This document shows positions 9,251-18,563 of a stretch of 64,000 nucleotides of DNA, in pieces. Location: contig JASJBF010000008.1 in NCBI GenBank assembly GCA_030066685.1, positions 1 through 64,000 on the forward strand. The letters run 5' to 3'. Within the stretch, counting starts at the first letter, position 1, and each line of letters starts with the position of its first letter. Position numbers and translations under genes: made by a program. Under the pieces are notes generated by a model. The model was given only the letters and a program-made list of their open reading frames with translations. It was not told the origin of the DNA and made no database searches. This DNA is from Kiloniellales bacterium. GTDB taxonomy: Bacteria > Pseudomonadota > Alphaproteobacteria > Kiloniellales > JAKSBE01.

Positions 9251-9532
9251 TCGTCTCGCTGTCCGGACGGGATTCAGAGCAAAAAGCATGGCTCATCTCT
9301 AAATGGCTGAAAACAAGCAACTTGTCATGGAGACAATTCCGGTCCCCTGGGGCGGCCTGGTACCCGCGCGGTACCCGAAGGCCGTCGCGGCCGGGGCTGG
9401 CGCAGGCCGTCTCCCGGTGATACCTAATGGCCCCGGCTCGGATGGCTCTAGCTCTCGAGTTCCGAAGGTTCACACTTTCCGGCCATGACAGGGAGAGCCA
9501 AGGAGTCAGTCGGGGAGACAAGGAGTGGCGGC

Positions 9533-10984
9533 ATGGCGATGATCGAAGGGCGGACGGGCAGCTGGGAGATGGTGATCGGGCTGGAGGTCCATGCCCAGGT
9601 GATCTCGGAGGCCAAGCTCTTCTCCGGCGCGGCAACCGCCTTCGGGGCCGAGCCCAACACCCAGGTCTCCCTGGTCGACGCCGGCATGCCGGGCATGCTG
9701 CCGGTGCTCAATCGGGGCTGCGTCGAGCAGGCGATCAAGACCGGGCTCGGGCTCAGGGCCCGGATCAACCTGCATTCGGTCTTCGAGCGCAAGAACTACT
9801 TCTATGCCGACATGCCAACCGGCTATCAGATCTCCCAGTACCTGGAGCCGATCGTCGGCGAGGGGACAGTGATTCTCGACATGGAGGACGGTTCGACCCG
9901 CGAGATCGGGATCGAGCGCCTGCACCTGGAGCAGGACGCCGGCAAGTCGCTGCACGACCAGCACCCGACCAAGTCCTACATCGACCTCAACCGCTCCGGG
10001 GTCGCGCTGATGGAGATCGTCTCCAAGCCCGACCTGCGCTCGCCCGAAGAGGTCGGCGCCTACCTGTACAAGCTGCGCTCGATCCTGCGCTACCTCGGGA
10101 CCTGCGACGGCAACATGGAGGAAGGCTCCCTGCGCTGCGACGTCAACGTCTCGATGCGCAAGCCGGGCGACCCCCTCGGCACCCGCTGCGAGATCAAGAA
10201 CGTCAACTCCATCCGCTTCATCCAGCAGGCCATCGCATTCGAGGCCAAGCGCCAGGTCGGGCTTCTGGAAGAGGGCGAGGCGATCGTCCAGGAGACCCGG
10301 CTCTTCGACTCCAACACGGGCCGGACCCGCTCCATGCGCGGCAAGGAGGAGGCGCACGACTACCGCTACTTCCCCGACCCGGATCTGCTGCCGCTGGAGC
10401 TCGATCCGGCCTGGGTCTCGGAGATCGAGGCCGACCTCCCCGAGCTGCCCGACGACAAGAAGCAGCGCTTTATCGACGACTTCGGGCTCTCGGCCTACGA
10501 CGCCGGCGTCCTGGTTGCCGACCGCGAGACGGCGGCCTACTTCGAGGCGGTGGCGCAGGGTCGGGACCCCAAGGTCGCGGCCAACTGGGTCATGGGCGAG
10601 CTCTTCGGTGCGCTGAATCGCAACGACCTGGAGCTCAGCCGATCGCCGGTCGATGCCGCTGCGCTGGGCCGCCTGATCGACCTGATCGCCGACGGCACGC
10701 TGTCCGGTCGGCTGGCAAAAGACGTCTTCGATGAGATGTGGAAGACCGGCAAGCAAGCCTCTGAGGTCGTTGAGCAAAAGGGCCTGAAGCAGATTAGCGA
10801 TTCGGGCGAGATCGAAGCAATCGTCGCCAAGATCGTGTCCGAGAACCCGGGTCAGGTCGAGCAGTTCCGCTCCGGCAACGAGAAGGTCATCGGCTGGTTC
10901 GTCGGCCAGGTCATGAAGGCGACGCAAGGCAAGGCCAACCCCAAGCTGGTCAACGAGGTTCTGCGCCGGGCGCTCGCCGGTTAG
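9533..10984 (+). CDS. gatB: Aspartyl/glutamyl-tRNA(Asn/Gln) amidotransferase subunit B
   Basis: A 483-residue GatB, the tRNA-binding kinase/transamidase subunit. The signature GLEVHAQV near the start, [31 protein letters not shown] and [12 protein letters not shown]-type block ([16 protein letters not shown]) are all present, and the C-terminal YqeY-like tail ends [18 protein letters not shown] 9533 was preferred over 9485 because AAGGAG (9520-9525) stands 7 bases before it. Its TAG shares bases with the TAA of the convergent PLP-enzyme gene (10981-10984). Confidence 0.97.
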   Translation: MAMIEGRTGSWEMVIGLEVHAQVISEAKLFSGAATAFGAEPNTQVSLVDAGMPGMLPVLNRGCVEQAIKTGLGLRARINLHSVFERKNYFYADMPTGYQISQYLEPIVGEGTVILDMEDGSTREIGIERLHLEQDAGKSLHDQHPTKSYIDLNRSGVALMEIVSKPDLRSPEEVGAYLYKLRSILRYLGTCDGNMEEGSLRCDVNVSMRKPGDPLGTRCEIKNVNSIRFIQQAIAFEAKRQVGLLEEGEAIVQETRLFDSNTGRTRSMRGKEEAHDYRYFPDPDLLPLELDPAWVSEIEADLPELPDDKKQRFIDDFGLSAYDAGVLVADRETAAYFEAVAQGRDPKVAANWVMGELFGALNRNDLELSRSPVDAAALGRLIDLIADGTLSGRLAKDVFDEMWKTGKQASEVVEQKGLKQISDSGEIEAIVAKIVSENPGQVEQFRSGNEKVIGWFVGQVMKATQGKANPKLVNEVLRRALAG

Positions 10985-12156
10985 CCCGAACTGCGCAGCC
11001 CCTTCAGCCGCTCCACCAGAGCCGCCACATCCTCCCCGTCCTGGTAGATCCCGAAGCCGAAGCGCAGGCGGTCGCCGCGGTGGTCGGTGACGATGTCTCT
11101 CGCCAGCAAGGCTTCGTAGAGCGCGCCGGCCGCCGGCGTGCGGAAGGTGAGGAAGTTGCCGCGGTTTGGCTCGTCGAGCGGCACCACCAGGTTCTCCGCC
11201 GAGAGGCCGGGGATGGCCAGACCGGGCAGGGCGGCGACGAAGGCTTCCTGCAGGGCGACGGCGTGGTCGTGGATGGCGGCGGTGGTGAGGCCCTCGGCCT
11301 CCAGCCAGTCGAGGACCGCGTTCTGGCGGTAGATCCCGACCGGGTCGAAGGTCGCACCCAGGAAGCGGGAGCCGTCCGCGCCGTAAGGCACCTTGCCTTC
11401 GGCCCGCGCGGTCAGGGCGCCGAAGGCGGCGAACCAGCCGGTGTCCAGCGGCCGCGTGGCCTGGCCGGGCGGACAGTGAAGGAAGCAGACGCCTTCGCCG
11501 GCCATGGCGTACTTGTAGCCGCCGCTCATGTAGAAGGCGCGATCCTCGATGGCGGAAAGGTCGGTGGGGCGAGCGAGGAAGCCGTGGTAGCCGTCGATCA
11601 CCACCAGGGCCTCCGGCTCCGGCACGGCGGCGACGATGCCTGGCAGTTCGGGCACGGCGTAGCCGGAGTTGTAGAAGACCTGGCTTAGATAGATCAGATC
11701 GCGGCCGCCTTCGGCCGCCGTCTTGGTGAAGCGTTCCGTGAAGCCGTCGAAGGGCTCGGTCGGGACCCGGGTCACCTCGGCGCGGCCGGCCTCCTCCAGG
11801 CGCCGCATCTGGCGCTCGAAGCTGTGGAACTCGCCGTCGCTGGTCAGGACCCGGATGGCCCGGTCCTGGGGCAGGCAGGACAACAAGCGGAGAAGGAAGC
11901 CGTGGGTGTTGGGCCCGAACGCGAGGCTTGAGGGATCGCCTAGCTTCAGGATCTTCGCGATGCCGGCTTGGGCTCGCGGAATCACCTCGCCGAAGATCGT
12001 CTCCCACTTGCGGTCGGCCAGGCGGGCGGCGTCCTCCCAGCAGCGCTGCTGGGCGGCAAAGGCGACGTCGGGCCAGTAGTGGTGGCTGTGGGCGGCGAAG
12101 TGCAGGCGCTGCGGGTCGGCCTCGCGGAAGCGCCGGAACCCGGCCTTCCAGCTCAC
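10981..12156 (-). CDS. Class V aminotransferase-fold PLP enzyme, kynureninase candidate
   Basis: A 391-residue PLP-dependent enzyme of fold type I, class V. Asp188 (VVIDGYHG) and Lys215 ([12 protein letters not shown]) are placed as the PLP-ring Asp and Schiff-base Lys. It does not show the usual KynU consensus strongly, so sequence alone supports only 'aminotransferase class V'. Its start ATG overlaps the stop of tryptophan 2,3-dioxygenase by 4 bp (12153-12156), implying one operon and translational coupling. That context makes cleavage of (N-formyl)kynurenine to anthranilate the best guess. Other possibilities are a cysteine desulfurase-like or isopenicillin-epimerase-like lyase. Confidence 0.8.
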   Translation of the reverse strand: MSWKAGFRRFREADPQRLHFAAHSHHYWPDVAFAAQQRCWEDAARLADRKWETIFGEVIPRAQAGIAKILKLGDPSSLAFGPNTHGFLLRLLSCLPQDRAIRVLTSDGEFHSFERQMRRLEEAGRAEVTRVPTEPFDGFTERFTKTAAEGGRDLIYLSQVFYNSGYAVPELPGIVAAVPEPEALVVIDGYHGFLARPTDLSAIEDRAFYMSGGYKYAMAGEGVCFLHCPPGQATRPLDTGWFAAFGALTARAEGKVPYGADGSRFLGATFDPVGIYRQNAVLDWLEAEGLTTAAIHDHAVALQEAFVAALPGLAIPGLSAENLVVPLDEPNRGNFLTFRTPAAGALYEALLARDIVTDHRGDRLRFGFGIYQDGEDVAALVERLKGLRSSG

Positions 12157-13253
12157 GGACTCTGCTCGGTGTAGCTGTAGCCCATGGCCCGGCGTAGGGC
12201 CTCCGGCAGCGGTGGCAGCTGGGAGCGGGGCAGGAAGTAGGTCGAGAGCGCGAAGAGGTCGCCGAAGATCCGGTGCCGCTCCGCGGTCCGGCGCAGGTAG
12301 TCGAAGCCCGAGGAGCCGCCGGTACCGACCTTGCGGCCGATCATGCGCTGGGCCATCAGGGCGTGGCGGTAGCGCCAGGTGGTCAGGTTCTCGTCGATGT
12401 CCATCAGGACGCTCAAGAGCCGGAAGGGCAGCTGCAGCACCGGCTCGTCGCGGTAAAGGTTGATGAAGAGGGCGGCTTGCAGGGCCTTGGCGCTGAGCCG
12501 CCAGGCACCTTCGGCGGCCAGCTTGGCGTGGGCCGCCTCGTCGAAGATCGATTCGAAGCGGGTCAGGGCCGCGTCGAGGGCGGCGAGCTCGGCCTCCAGG
12601 GCCGTCTTCACCAGGGAGGGGTTGCGGCGCATGGCCTCCTGGTCGCTGCCCAGGGCGCGCAGCACGGCCTCGCGGTAGGCGGCGCTGAACTCGTAGCCGG
12701 CCTGGCTGACGAAGGGCGTCCGCTCCAGCCAGGCCTCGACCTGGTCGACGAGGGAAGGCGCCGCCTCGGCCTCGGCGATGCGCGCGCGCTCCGGCTCCGA
12801 GAGCATGGCGTCGTAGGGCTTGTCGGCGTAGGTCAGGCGCTCGGCCCGGGTCAGGCCCAGGCGGGTTTCCAGCAGGCGGAACTGGAGGCTCTGGAAGCCC
12901 GAGGCTGGGAACAGCAGGTCGCGGAAGTCCAGGAAGTCGAGCGGCGTCATGCTCTCCAGCACGTCGAGCTGCTCGATCAGCAGCTTCTGGATCAGGGCGA
13001 TTCGCGACAGACCGTGGACCGCCTGGCCGATCTCACGGTCGTCGGCGACCGGGCCGGCGAAGATCTCTTGGATCCGGTCGAGCTCGAAGAGGATCAGCTT
13101 GAACCAGAGCTCGTAGGCCTGGTGCACGATGATGAAGAGCATCTCGTCGTGGGCCGGCTGGCCCTTGAGGGCGCTCTGGCGCTCCTGGCTGGAGAGCAGT
13201 CGGTCGAGCCGCAGATGCTGGGCGTAGGTGAGAGTCCGGTCGGGATCGGTCAT
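12153..13253 (-). CDS. kynA: Tryptophan 2,3-dioxygenase
   Basis: A 366-residue haem dioxygenase that opens the indole ring of L-tryptophan to N-formylkynurenine. Family blocks in order: LTYAQHLRLDRLLSSQ, HDEMLFIIVHQAYELWFK with the distal His, ESMTPLDFLDFRDLL, PASGFQSLQFRLLE, and the C-terminal DENLTTWRYRHALMAQRMIG with the proximal haem His, then GTGGSSGFDYL, which binds the substrate ammonium/carboxylate. It is longer than the roughly 280-residue bacterial enzymes (Xanthomonas, Cupriavidus type) and closer in size to eukaryotic TDO. The start ATG at 13253 follows no long leader. No formamidase gene lies next to it in this window. Confidence 0.95.
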   Translation of the reverse strand: MTDPDRTLTYAQHLRLDRLLSSQERQSALKGQPAHDEMLFIIVHQAYELWFKLILFELDRIQEIFAGPVADDREIGQAVHGLSRIALIQKLLIEQLDVLESMTPLDFLDFRDLLFPASGFQSLQFRLLETRLGLTRAERLTYADKPYDAMLSEPERARIAEAEAAPSLVDQVEAWLERTPFVSQAGYEFSAAYREAVLRALGSDQEAMRRNPSLVKTALEAELAALDAALTRFESIFDEAAHAKLAAEGAWRLSAKALQAALFINLYRDEPVLQLPFRLLSVLMDIDENLTTWRYRHALMAQRMIGRKVGTGGSSGFDYLRRTAERHRIFGDLFALSTYFLPRSQLPPLPEALRRAMGYSYTEQSP

Positions 13254-13386
13254 GGTCGCGGGGCCGCCTCGTCGGGCCTAACGGCAAGAGCCGGCGCGGC
13301 TCCCCTCGGAGCCGCGGCGGCGCTCTCAGGCTATCACAGGCCTCCCCGATTCGCCTCCGTCCCGGCAGGAGACGGAGGGTCGCGCT

Positions 13387-14016
13387 CTAAGCGGAGGATC
13401 TCTTCAGTTCCTTGATCAGGCCTTCCACCGTCCCGCCCGATCTCTCGATGACCGCGCTGTACTCCTGCCGCAAGGTCAAGGCCATGCTGATGCCTTCGGC
13501 AACGATATCGACGATCTTGTAGCCTTCCCCGGCCTTCCGGATCCGCCACTTGACATCGGCGATGGCCCCGTTGGACCGCTTGACGTTAGTCGTGATCGCG
13601 ATCAGCTTGGGGTTGGTGCGGTCGGGCGCCACCTTGGTGATGTCGAAGGTCTCGCCCGTGTACCGGCCGAATATGGTCAGGGACTGCTGGACCATCGCGT
13701 CTTCGAAGACGCCGACGAACTCCTTGCGCTGGCCCTTGTCCATCTTCCGCCAGTGCTTGCCCAGCACCACGCGGGCGAGGACATTGAGGTCGAAACCTTC
13801 GCGCAGTAGCGCGCGAATCCGCGTTTCGCGGTCGTCCTGGGGGGCGGTCTTGTCCCGGGCCACGTGGATCGCTCGCTCTCCGAGCGAGGCCAGGAAAGTA
13901 CGCGCTTTCCCGTTCGCCGGCTCTTCGCTGGCGGCCTGCGTTGCAGGCAGCGGCGCAGCGGCGAGCGTCAGCGCAAACAGGACGATGGTCCAAGGGGCGC
14001 TCGACTTCCTTACCAT
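13387..14016 (-). CDS. MlaC/Ttg2D-family periplasmic phospholipid-binding protein
   Basis: A 209-residue secreted protein with signal peptide (WTIVLFALTLAAAPLPATQA). It has the MlaC core: NVLARVVLGKHWRKMDKGQRKEF, then TFDITKV, and GYKIVDIVAEGISMALTLRQEYSAVI. MlaC shuttles phospholipid between the outer membrane MlaA complex and the inner-membrane MlaFEDB ABC transporter. No other mla gene is nearby, so this is an unlinked copy; in alphaproteobacteria mlaC-like genes often stand alone or with hopanoid genes. Start ATG 14016 has GGAAGGA upstream on the minus strand; an in-frame ATG at 14040 is less likely. Confidence 0.88.
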   Translation of the reverse strand: MVRKSSAPWTIVLFALTLAAAPLPATQAASEEPANGKARTFLASLGERAIHVARDKTAPQDDRETRIRALLREGFDLNVLARVVLGKHWRKMDKGQRKEFVGVFEDAMVQQSLTIFGRYTGETFDITKVAPDRTNPKLIAITTNVKRSNGAIADVKWRIRKAGEGYKIVDIVAEGISMALTLRQEYSAVIERSGGTVEGLIKELKRSSA

Positions 14017-14317
14017 AGGTCCTTCCCCTGCTGTTCCCAATAACTCCTACCCTCGTGCCTCGAGCCTAGAAGATCAATATGGTTAACAAATGCCTAAATT
14101 CGTTCGAAATTGTGGCGAGCGGATAGCACCGCTCGGCACCAGGGGCAACGCCCGTTTGAGTGATACGCAGGTGTTCGCCGAGACATCCGTGCTCGGCGCA
14201 CCTTAGCCCTCGTCTGAGTGGTCCCACCTATTTTGCCGGAGAGGCCTGAGCCGTGCCAGGGTTATTACGACCCGGTCCCGGGAGCCGTCAGCGGGCTCCT
14301 GTGGGGCTCGGCCTGCC
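14017..14317. other. Intergenic region with small hairpins
   Basis: About 300 bp without a supportable gene. It contains a perfect 7-bp stem with a 6-base loop at 14116-14135 (CGAGCGG..CCGCTCG). A 6-bp stem at 14281-14299 lies just past the stop of the small gene 14318-14617 and could terminate it, though no T-run follows. The part near 14080-14110 is AT-rich and could hold the mlaC-like gene's promoter. Confidence 0.45.
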
Positions 14318-14617
14318 TCAGCCGTCGAGGTCGCTCAGCAGACTCTGCATCATCTCGATCCAGGGCCTGCGGTCGAGCTCCCGTTCCTCACGCCCGAGAC
14401 AACAGCGGATCTTGACTGCCAAGCCCCGGCGGCTGTCGGCGGGGGTCATGGCGATGTCGCGCTCGATCTCGTCCAGGAGGGCTTGCGCCTGCCGCCTGGA
14501 GGTTTCGTCGCGCGTGTGCTCGAAGGTCGAGAAGTGCCGGATCCACAGGCGCTCGAGCCGTAACAGGCGGTTGTCGCCTAAGAGCACGCTGGACGGCGTA
14601 GCGAGGCCATTGTGCAT
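14318..14617 (-). CDS. Small hypothetical protein
   Basis: A 99-residue, charged, probably helical cytoplasmic protein with no signal peptide or membrane segment. The centre (RLWIRHFSTFEHTRDETSRRQAQALLDEIERDIAM) looks like an amphipathic helix pair, and SRRGLAVKIRCCL follows. I do not recognise a named family. Small orphan proteins with a comparable 'Trp...Asp..Glu..' helix and a conserved GLAVK-like segment occur in many alphaproteobacteria, but that is memory, not a search. Codon usage is GC-rich at third positions like the neighbours, which supports it as a real gene. It stands alone between two long intergenic stretches. Confidence 0.55.
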   Translation of the reverse strand: MHNGLATPSSVLLGDNRLLRLERLWIRHFSTFEHTRDETSRRQAQALLDEIERDIAMTPADSRRGLAVKIRCCLGREERELDRRPWIEMMQSLLSDLDG

Positions 14618-15070
14618 GCGGCCGCTCCGTTAACCCTGATGCGATCCCCGACAGGAAGCCGTGTCGGCGGGGACAGGCTCTTGATAGATCCGATGGGATT
14701 CTATTCTACTATGGGTGAGTCGGGCCAGGAAGATTATCGCTTGCGGTCGCCGGAGGTGCGGGGCAATACCTCGAAACGGGCCTCGATGCGCTCACGCTAT
14801 AGTTTCAAGGGCTAATACTGCAATTCAACGTAAACTTCGTCGATAAATATTGACTGTCTAGCCGCACAGATTAGTATTATTTGAGCGTATATGCCCATTA
14901 TTTTGGTATTTACAGATAATATAGTTAACGGGGAAGGGATGGAGGGAACGGCGAGTCGAGCCGGAATAGAGGCAACGGCCAATGGGCGTTCTCCGTTTCC
15001 GGCCGAGCCGCGATCACACTAAGGCTCAAGCCGAAGGGTTGCGACGCCGGCTTCTCTCCTGTTGATCGGG
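14618..15070. other. AT-rich intergenic region
   Basis: About 450 bp with no convincing gene. The segment 14815-14935 is markedly AT-rich compared with the surrounding GC-rich DNA. It contains the best sigma-70-like promoter I see in the window (14850-14880), pointing toward the pilin gene at 15071. The short open frames in it lack codon bias and ribosome-binding sites. Confidence 0.5.
14850..14880 (+). promoter_or_regulatory. Candidate sigma-70-type promoter for the Flp-like pilin gene
   Basis: TTGACT at 14850-14855 matches the -35 consensus in five of six positions. TAGTAT at 14872-14877 (16-bp spacing) or TATTAT at 14875-14880 (19-bp spacing) could serve as -10. It sits in AT-rich DNA about 190 bp before the pilin start. 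Confidence 0.4.
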
Positions 15071-15277
15071 ATGCGAGGTTTGCTGAGGGAGTTCTGGACC
15101 AGCGAGCGCGGCTCAGTAGCCGACGAATACGCTTTGATGGTCACCATGATCATCCTGATCGGTGCCGTCGGTCTCCACGCGGCCGGCCTGCCGCTGTCGG
15201 CGCTCGGCGACTTCATCGGCAGTACCTTCCATGGTGTCGCCGGCCTGCTGGGCCGGCCGCCCGAGGAACAGAACTGA
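15071..15277 (+). CDS. Orphan Flp/Fap-type (class IVb) pilin-like protein
   Basis: A 68-residue protein with one hydrophobic helix. The stretch ERGSVADEYALMVTMIILIG matches the type IVb prepilin processing region: a Gly before the cleavage site, Glu at +5 and Tyr at +6, then a hydrophobic helix. Flp pilins are normally encoded in tad clusters with TadV peptidase, CpaB-F and TadZ; none are here, so export and assembly would depend on a system elsewhere. Flp proteins usually have 50-65 residues; this one adds a C-terminal tail (LLGRPPEEQN). Start ATG 15071 was chosen; an in-frame TTG at 15062 is possible. Confidence 0.75.
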   Translation: MRGLLREFWTSERGSVADEYALMVTMIILIGAVGLHAAGLPLSALGDFIGSTFHGVAGLLGRPPEEQN

Positions 15278-15470
15278 CCCGATCCCATTCAGCCGCCGAC
15301 CAGCCACCCGCCGGGGTCTCGGCGGCTTTCCGCTTGTCTGTTCTCTGGGCCTAGCCGTGATGCTAGGCTGTATGCGGCCTTGGCGCCACGAGACAATGGA
15401 CCGGAGGGGCGGTCCGCCTGTTGGTCGCCCGACCTCGGGGCCGAGAGAATAACAGGGAGAAAAAAAGGGG

Positions 15471-16577
15471 ATGCCGAAACTCGATCGAGTCAGGGTGTCG
15501 CAGCCAGCCAGCCGCAGGCGTTTCCTGACCGGCGCTTCCGCGCTCGCCGGCGTGGCGGCGCTCGGCTTTCCGGCGGTCGTCGGCCGGGCCGCGGAGCCGC
15601 TGAAGGTCGGGACCTACGGCGGCTACTTCAAGGATTCCTTCGACAAGCACATCTACCCGGAGTTCACCAAAGAGACCGGCATCGAGATCGAGTCCATCGC
15701 CGAACCCACCGGCGAGGCCTGGCTGGTCCAGCTCGAGACCGCCGCTCGCGCGGGTCAGGCTCCGGCCGACGTCTCGATGATGGCCCAGGTCGCCATGCTC
15801 AAGGGCCAGTCGTCCCGGCTCTGGACGCCGCTCGAGCTCGGCAGGATTCCCAACGCCAAGAACCTGCTGCCGCAGTACCTGCACCGCTATCCCGACGGCA
15901 AGGTCGACGGGATCGGCGCCGTCGCCTGGTACATCACCCTGGTCAGCAACACCGACGCCTACGCCGAGCCACCGAGCTCCTGGGCCGAGTTCTGGGATCC
16001 GAAGAACGAGGGCAAGCTCGGGCTGCTCGCCCTGGTCAGCAACTCCTTCCTTCTGGAGATCACCGCGAAGACTTTCTTCGGCGGGACCGAGTTCCTCAAC
16101 ACCGAGGAGAACATCCTCAAGGTCCTGGACAAGCTGGCCGAACTCAAGCCCAACGTGGCGCTGTGGTACCGCGACGAGGGCCAGTTCCAGCAGGCCCTGC
16201 AGTCGGGCGAAATCCCGATGGGCCAGTACTATCACGACGTGGCCGGGCTGGCCGCGGCCGACGGCCATCCGGTGCGCTCGACCTTTCCCAAGGAAGGCGG
16301 GGTCAACGACTCCGGCTGCTGGGCGCTGTCGCGCGCATCCAAGCGCGAAACGGAAGCGCTGGTCTTCATGGACTACATGTGCCGGCCGGAGATCCAGGCG
16401 AAGCTGGCGCGCAAGGTCGGGACCGCGCCCACGGTGCGCCGCGAGCTGACTGACCTGACCGATGCGGAGTTCGCCGCTGTCTCCAGCGACATAGAGCCGA
16501 TCATTCCGCGCTACGACCTCTACCAGGCCAAGTCCGACTGGCTGAACCAGAAGTGGACCGAGCTGGTCACCGGCTGA
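15471..16577 (+). CDS. Spermidine/putrescine-type ABC transporter substrate-binding protein
   Basis: A 368-residue periplasmic binding protein of the PotD-like extracellular family. The N-terminus carries a twin-arginine-like signal (ASRRRFLTGASALAGVAAL). Mature blocks include LKVGTYGGYFKDSFDKHIYPEFTKETGIEIE and the C-terminal 'YDLYQAKSDWLNQKWTELVTG'. It opens a four-gene importer operon (ATPase 16660, permeases 17709 and 18560) that continues into a nitrilase-family gene. Ligand is probably a polyamine, guanidino compound or other small cationic amine, judged from family and from the amide/guanidine hydrolases downstream; this is inference. Confidence 0.88.
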   Translation: MPKLDRVRVSQPASRRRFLTGASALAGVAALGFPAVVGRAAEPLKVGTYGGYFKDSFDKHIYPEFTKETGIEIESIAEPTGEAWLVQLETAARAGQAPADVSMMAQVAMLKGQSSRLWTPLELGRIPNAKNLLPQYLHRYPDGKVDGIGAVAWYITLVSNTDAYAEPPSSWAEFWDPKNEGKLGLLALVSNSFLLEITAKTFFGGTEFLNTEENILKVLDKLAELKPNVALWYRDEGQFQQALQSGEIPMGQYYHDVAGLAAADGHPVRSTFPKEGGVNDSGCWALSRASKRETEALVFMDYMCRPEIQAKLARKVGTAPTVRRELTDLTDAEFAAVSSDIEPIIPRYDLYQAKSDWLNQKWTELVTG

Positions 16578-16659
16578 TTTCACCTCGGCCCGGGGCACAA
16601 GCCGCGCCTCGGGCCACCGCCGTCTTTCCCTGATGCCGCGAATCTGCTGACCTGCCGTC

Positions 16660-17712
16660 ATGTCCGGTTTGCTTCTCGACAGGATCGACAAGCGCTTCGG
16701 GTCGGTCGTCGCTTTGAGCGACGTTCGGCTGGAGATCGCCCACGGCCAGTTCGTCTGCCTGCTCGGCCCCTCGGGCTGCGGCAAGACGACCTTGCTGCGG
16801 ATCATCGCCGGCCTGGAGGCGCCCGGCGCCGGTCGCGTCCTGCTGGACGGCGAGGACATCACCGAGCAGCCGGTCCACCAGCGCGGCTTCGGTATGGTCT
16901 TTCAGTCCCTGGCGCTGTTTCCACACCTGACGGTCGGGGAGAACATCGCCTACGGCCTGAGGGTTCGCGGCCTGGCGAGGCCTGAGCAGGAGTTTCGGGT
17001 CGACGAGCTCCTGGAGCTGGTGCGCCTGCCCGGCCTCGCCGAGCGGCACGTCGTCCAGCTGTCGGGCGGTCAGCGGCAGCGGGTCGCGATCGCCAGGGCC
17101 CTGGCCCTGAAGCCCAAGCTCTTCCTGCTCGACGAGCCGCTCTCGGCCCTGGACGCCAAGCTACGCGAGGAGATGCAGATCGAGCTGCGCCTGCTGCAGC
17201 AGCAGCTCGGCATCACCACCATCGTCGTGACCCACGACCAGCGCGAAGCCATGACCATGGCCGACCTGGTGGTGGTGATGGGCGACAACCGGGTCCAACA
17301 GTCCGGCGCGCCGCTCGACATCTACCGGCGCCCGGTCAACCGCTTCGTGGCCGATTTCATCGGCACCAGCAACCTCCTTCCGGGTCGCCTGCGCGATGGC
17401 GCGGTGGAGGTCGCGGGCGCCCGTCTCGCCGTCGCCGAGGTGGGGCCCGGGCTGGACGAAGGCGGCGAGGCCAGCCTCTGCATCCGGCCCGAGGAGGTCC
17501 GTCTGCTTGCGCCGGGGGAGGCGGGCGCCAACCGCCTGCCCGGACGGATCAGCTTCGTGCGGGACCTCGGCGCCACGGTGCAGATCTCCCTGGACTGCGC
17601 CGGGACCCAGGTGCTCTGTCTGACCATGCCGGAGCAGCACGGCGAGTTCCGACAGGGCGGGGCGGTCACGGTCGAGCTGCCGGCCGCCGCCTGCCTGGCG
17701 CTGGCGCCGTGA
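16660..17712 (+). CDS. ABC transporter ATP-binding protein, PotA-like
   Basis: A 350-residue ATPase of the CUT1/POPT type. Walker A GPSGCGKTT is near residue 36, the signature LSGGQRQRVAIARAL is in the middle, Walker B LFLLDEPLSALD follows, and the switch His is in TIVVTHDQREA. The C-terminal third is a TOBE domain (about residues 270-350). The stop codon overlaps the start of the first permease (17709-17712), so expression is coupled. It energises import together with the two permeases and the binding protein at 15471. Confidence 0.93.
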   Translation: MSGLLLDRIDKRFGSVVALSDVRLEIAHGQFVCLLGPSGCGKTTLLRIIAGLEAPGAGRVLLDGEDITEQPVHQRGFGMVFQSLALFPHLTVGENIAYGLRVRGLARPEQEFRVDELLELVRLPGLAERHVVQLSGGQRQRVAIARALALKPKLFLLDEPLSALDAKLREEMQIELRLLQQQLGITTIVVTHDQREAMTMADLVVVMGDNRVQQSGAPLDIYRRPVNRFVADFIGTSNLLPGRLRDGAVEVAGARLAVAEVGPGLDEGGEASLCIRPEEVRLLAPGEAGANRLPGRISFVRDLGATVQISLDCAGTQVLCLTMPEQHGEFRQGGAVTVELPAAACLALAP

Positions 17713-18563
17713 TCCGCGCCGCGCCCAAGGGACGAGAGCTCGCACTCGGCGCCTACCCGCTGGCCATGCTGGCGGTCTTCTTCCTGATGCCCTTCGGGAT
17801 CATGCTGGCGGTCAGCGTCTTCCACCGAGTCCAGGGCGGCTTCTACGAGCCCGGCTTCGAGCTGGCCTCCTACGCCCGCTTCTTCACGCCCTTCTTCGGC
17901 GGCATCCTGGGTTTCTCGCTGGGCCTCGCCGGGCTCACCTCCTTGCTCTGCGTCGCCCTTGGCTTTCCCTTCACCTATTTTTTGACCCGCATGGCACGCC
18001 GCCGCCAGGTGCCCTTCCTGGTCTTCATCCTGTCCGTGCTCTCCCTGTCCGAGGTGATCATCGGCTTCTGTTGGTCGATTCTGCTGTCGCGCACGGCCGG
18101 TCTGTCCAACCTCTTCGTCGCCCTGGGGCTGCTCGAGGCGCCGGCCGCCTGGACACCCGGGTTCGGCGCCCTGCTGGCAGGCCTCTGCTACTTGGCGCTG
18201 CCCTACGCGGTCCTGGTGCTCTATCCCGCGCTGAGCCGCCTCGATCCGGAGCTGGTCGAGGCCGCGCGCAGCCTCGGGGCCTCGCCGCTGCGCAGCTTCT
18301 TCACCGTCGTGGTCCCGGTCCTGCGCCCGGCCATCGTCGCCGCCCTGGTCATGGTCTTCGTGTTTACCCTGGGTGCCTACCTGCTGCCGCAGCTTCTCGG
18401 GCAGCCGCAGCACTGGACTCTGTCGGTGCTGATCACCGACCAGGCGATCTACCAGTCGAACCTGCCCTTTGCCGCGGCCATGGCGATCTTCCTGCTGGCG
18501 GTCAGCCTGCCCCTGGTCGGCCTGACCCAATGGCTGGGCCGCCGGCGGAGCCCGGCGCTATGA
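17709..18563 (+). CDS. ABC transporter permease, PotB-like
   Basis: A 284-residue inner-membrane permease with about six helices. The cytoplasmic EAA loop reads LVEAARSLGASPLRSFFTVVVPVLRPA near residue 180 and contacts the ATPase. It overlaps both neighbours by 4 bp (17709-17712 and 18560-18563), a tight operon arrangement. GTG at 17709 is the start. It pairs with the next gene to form the channel of the importer. Confidence 0.92.
   Translation: MIRAAPKGRELALGAYPLAMLAVFFLMPFGIMLAVSVFHRVQGGFYEPGFELASYARFFTPFFGGILGFSLGLAGLTSLLCVALGFPFTYFLTRMARRRQVPFLVFILSVLSLSEVIIGFCWSILLSRTAGLSNLFVALGLLEAPAAWTPGFGALLAGLCYLALPYAVLVLYPALSRLDPELVEAARSLGASPLRSFFTVVVPVLRPAIVAALVMVFVFTLGAYLLPQLLGQPQHWTLSVLITDQAIYQSNLPFAAAMAIFLLAVSLPLVGLTQWLGRRRSPAL

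Noticed and set aside
9359-9375. GGTACC-CGCGC-GGTACC repeat in the lysE-gatB gap
   Set aside because: Short restriction-site-like palindromes are frequent in GC-rich DNA and this one has no clear promoter relation.
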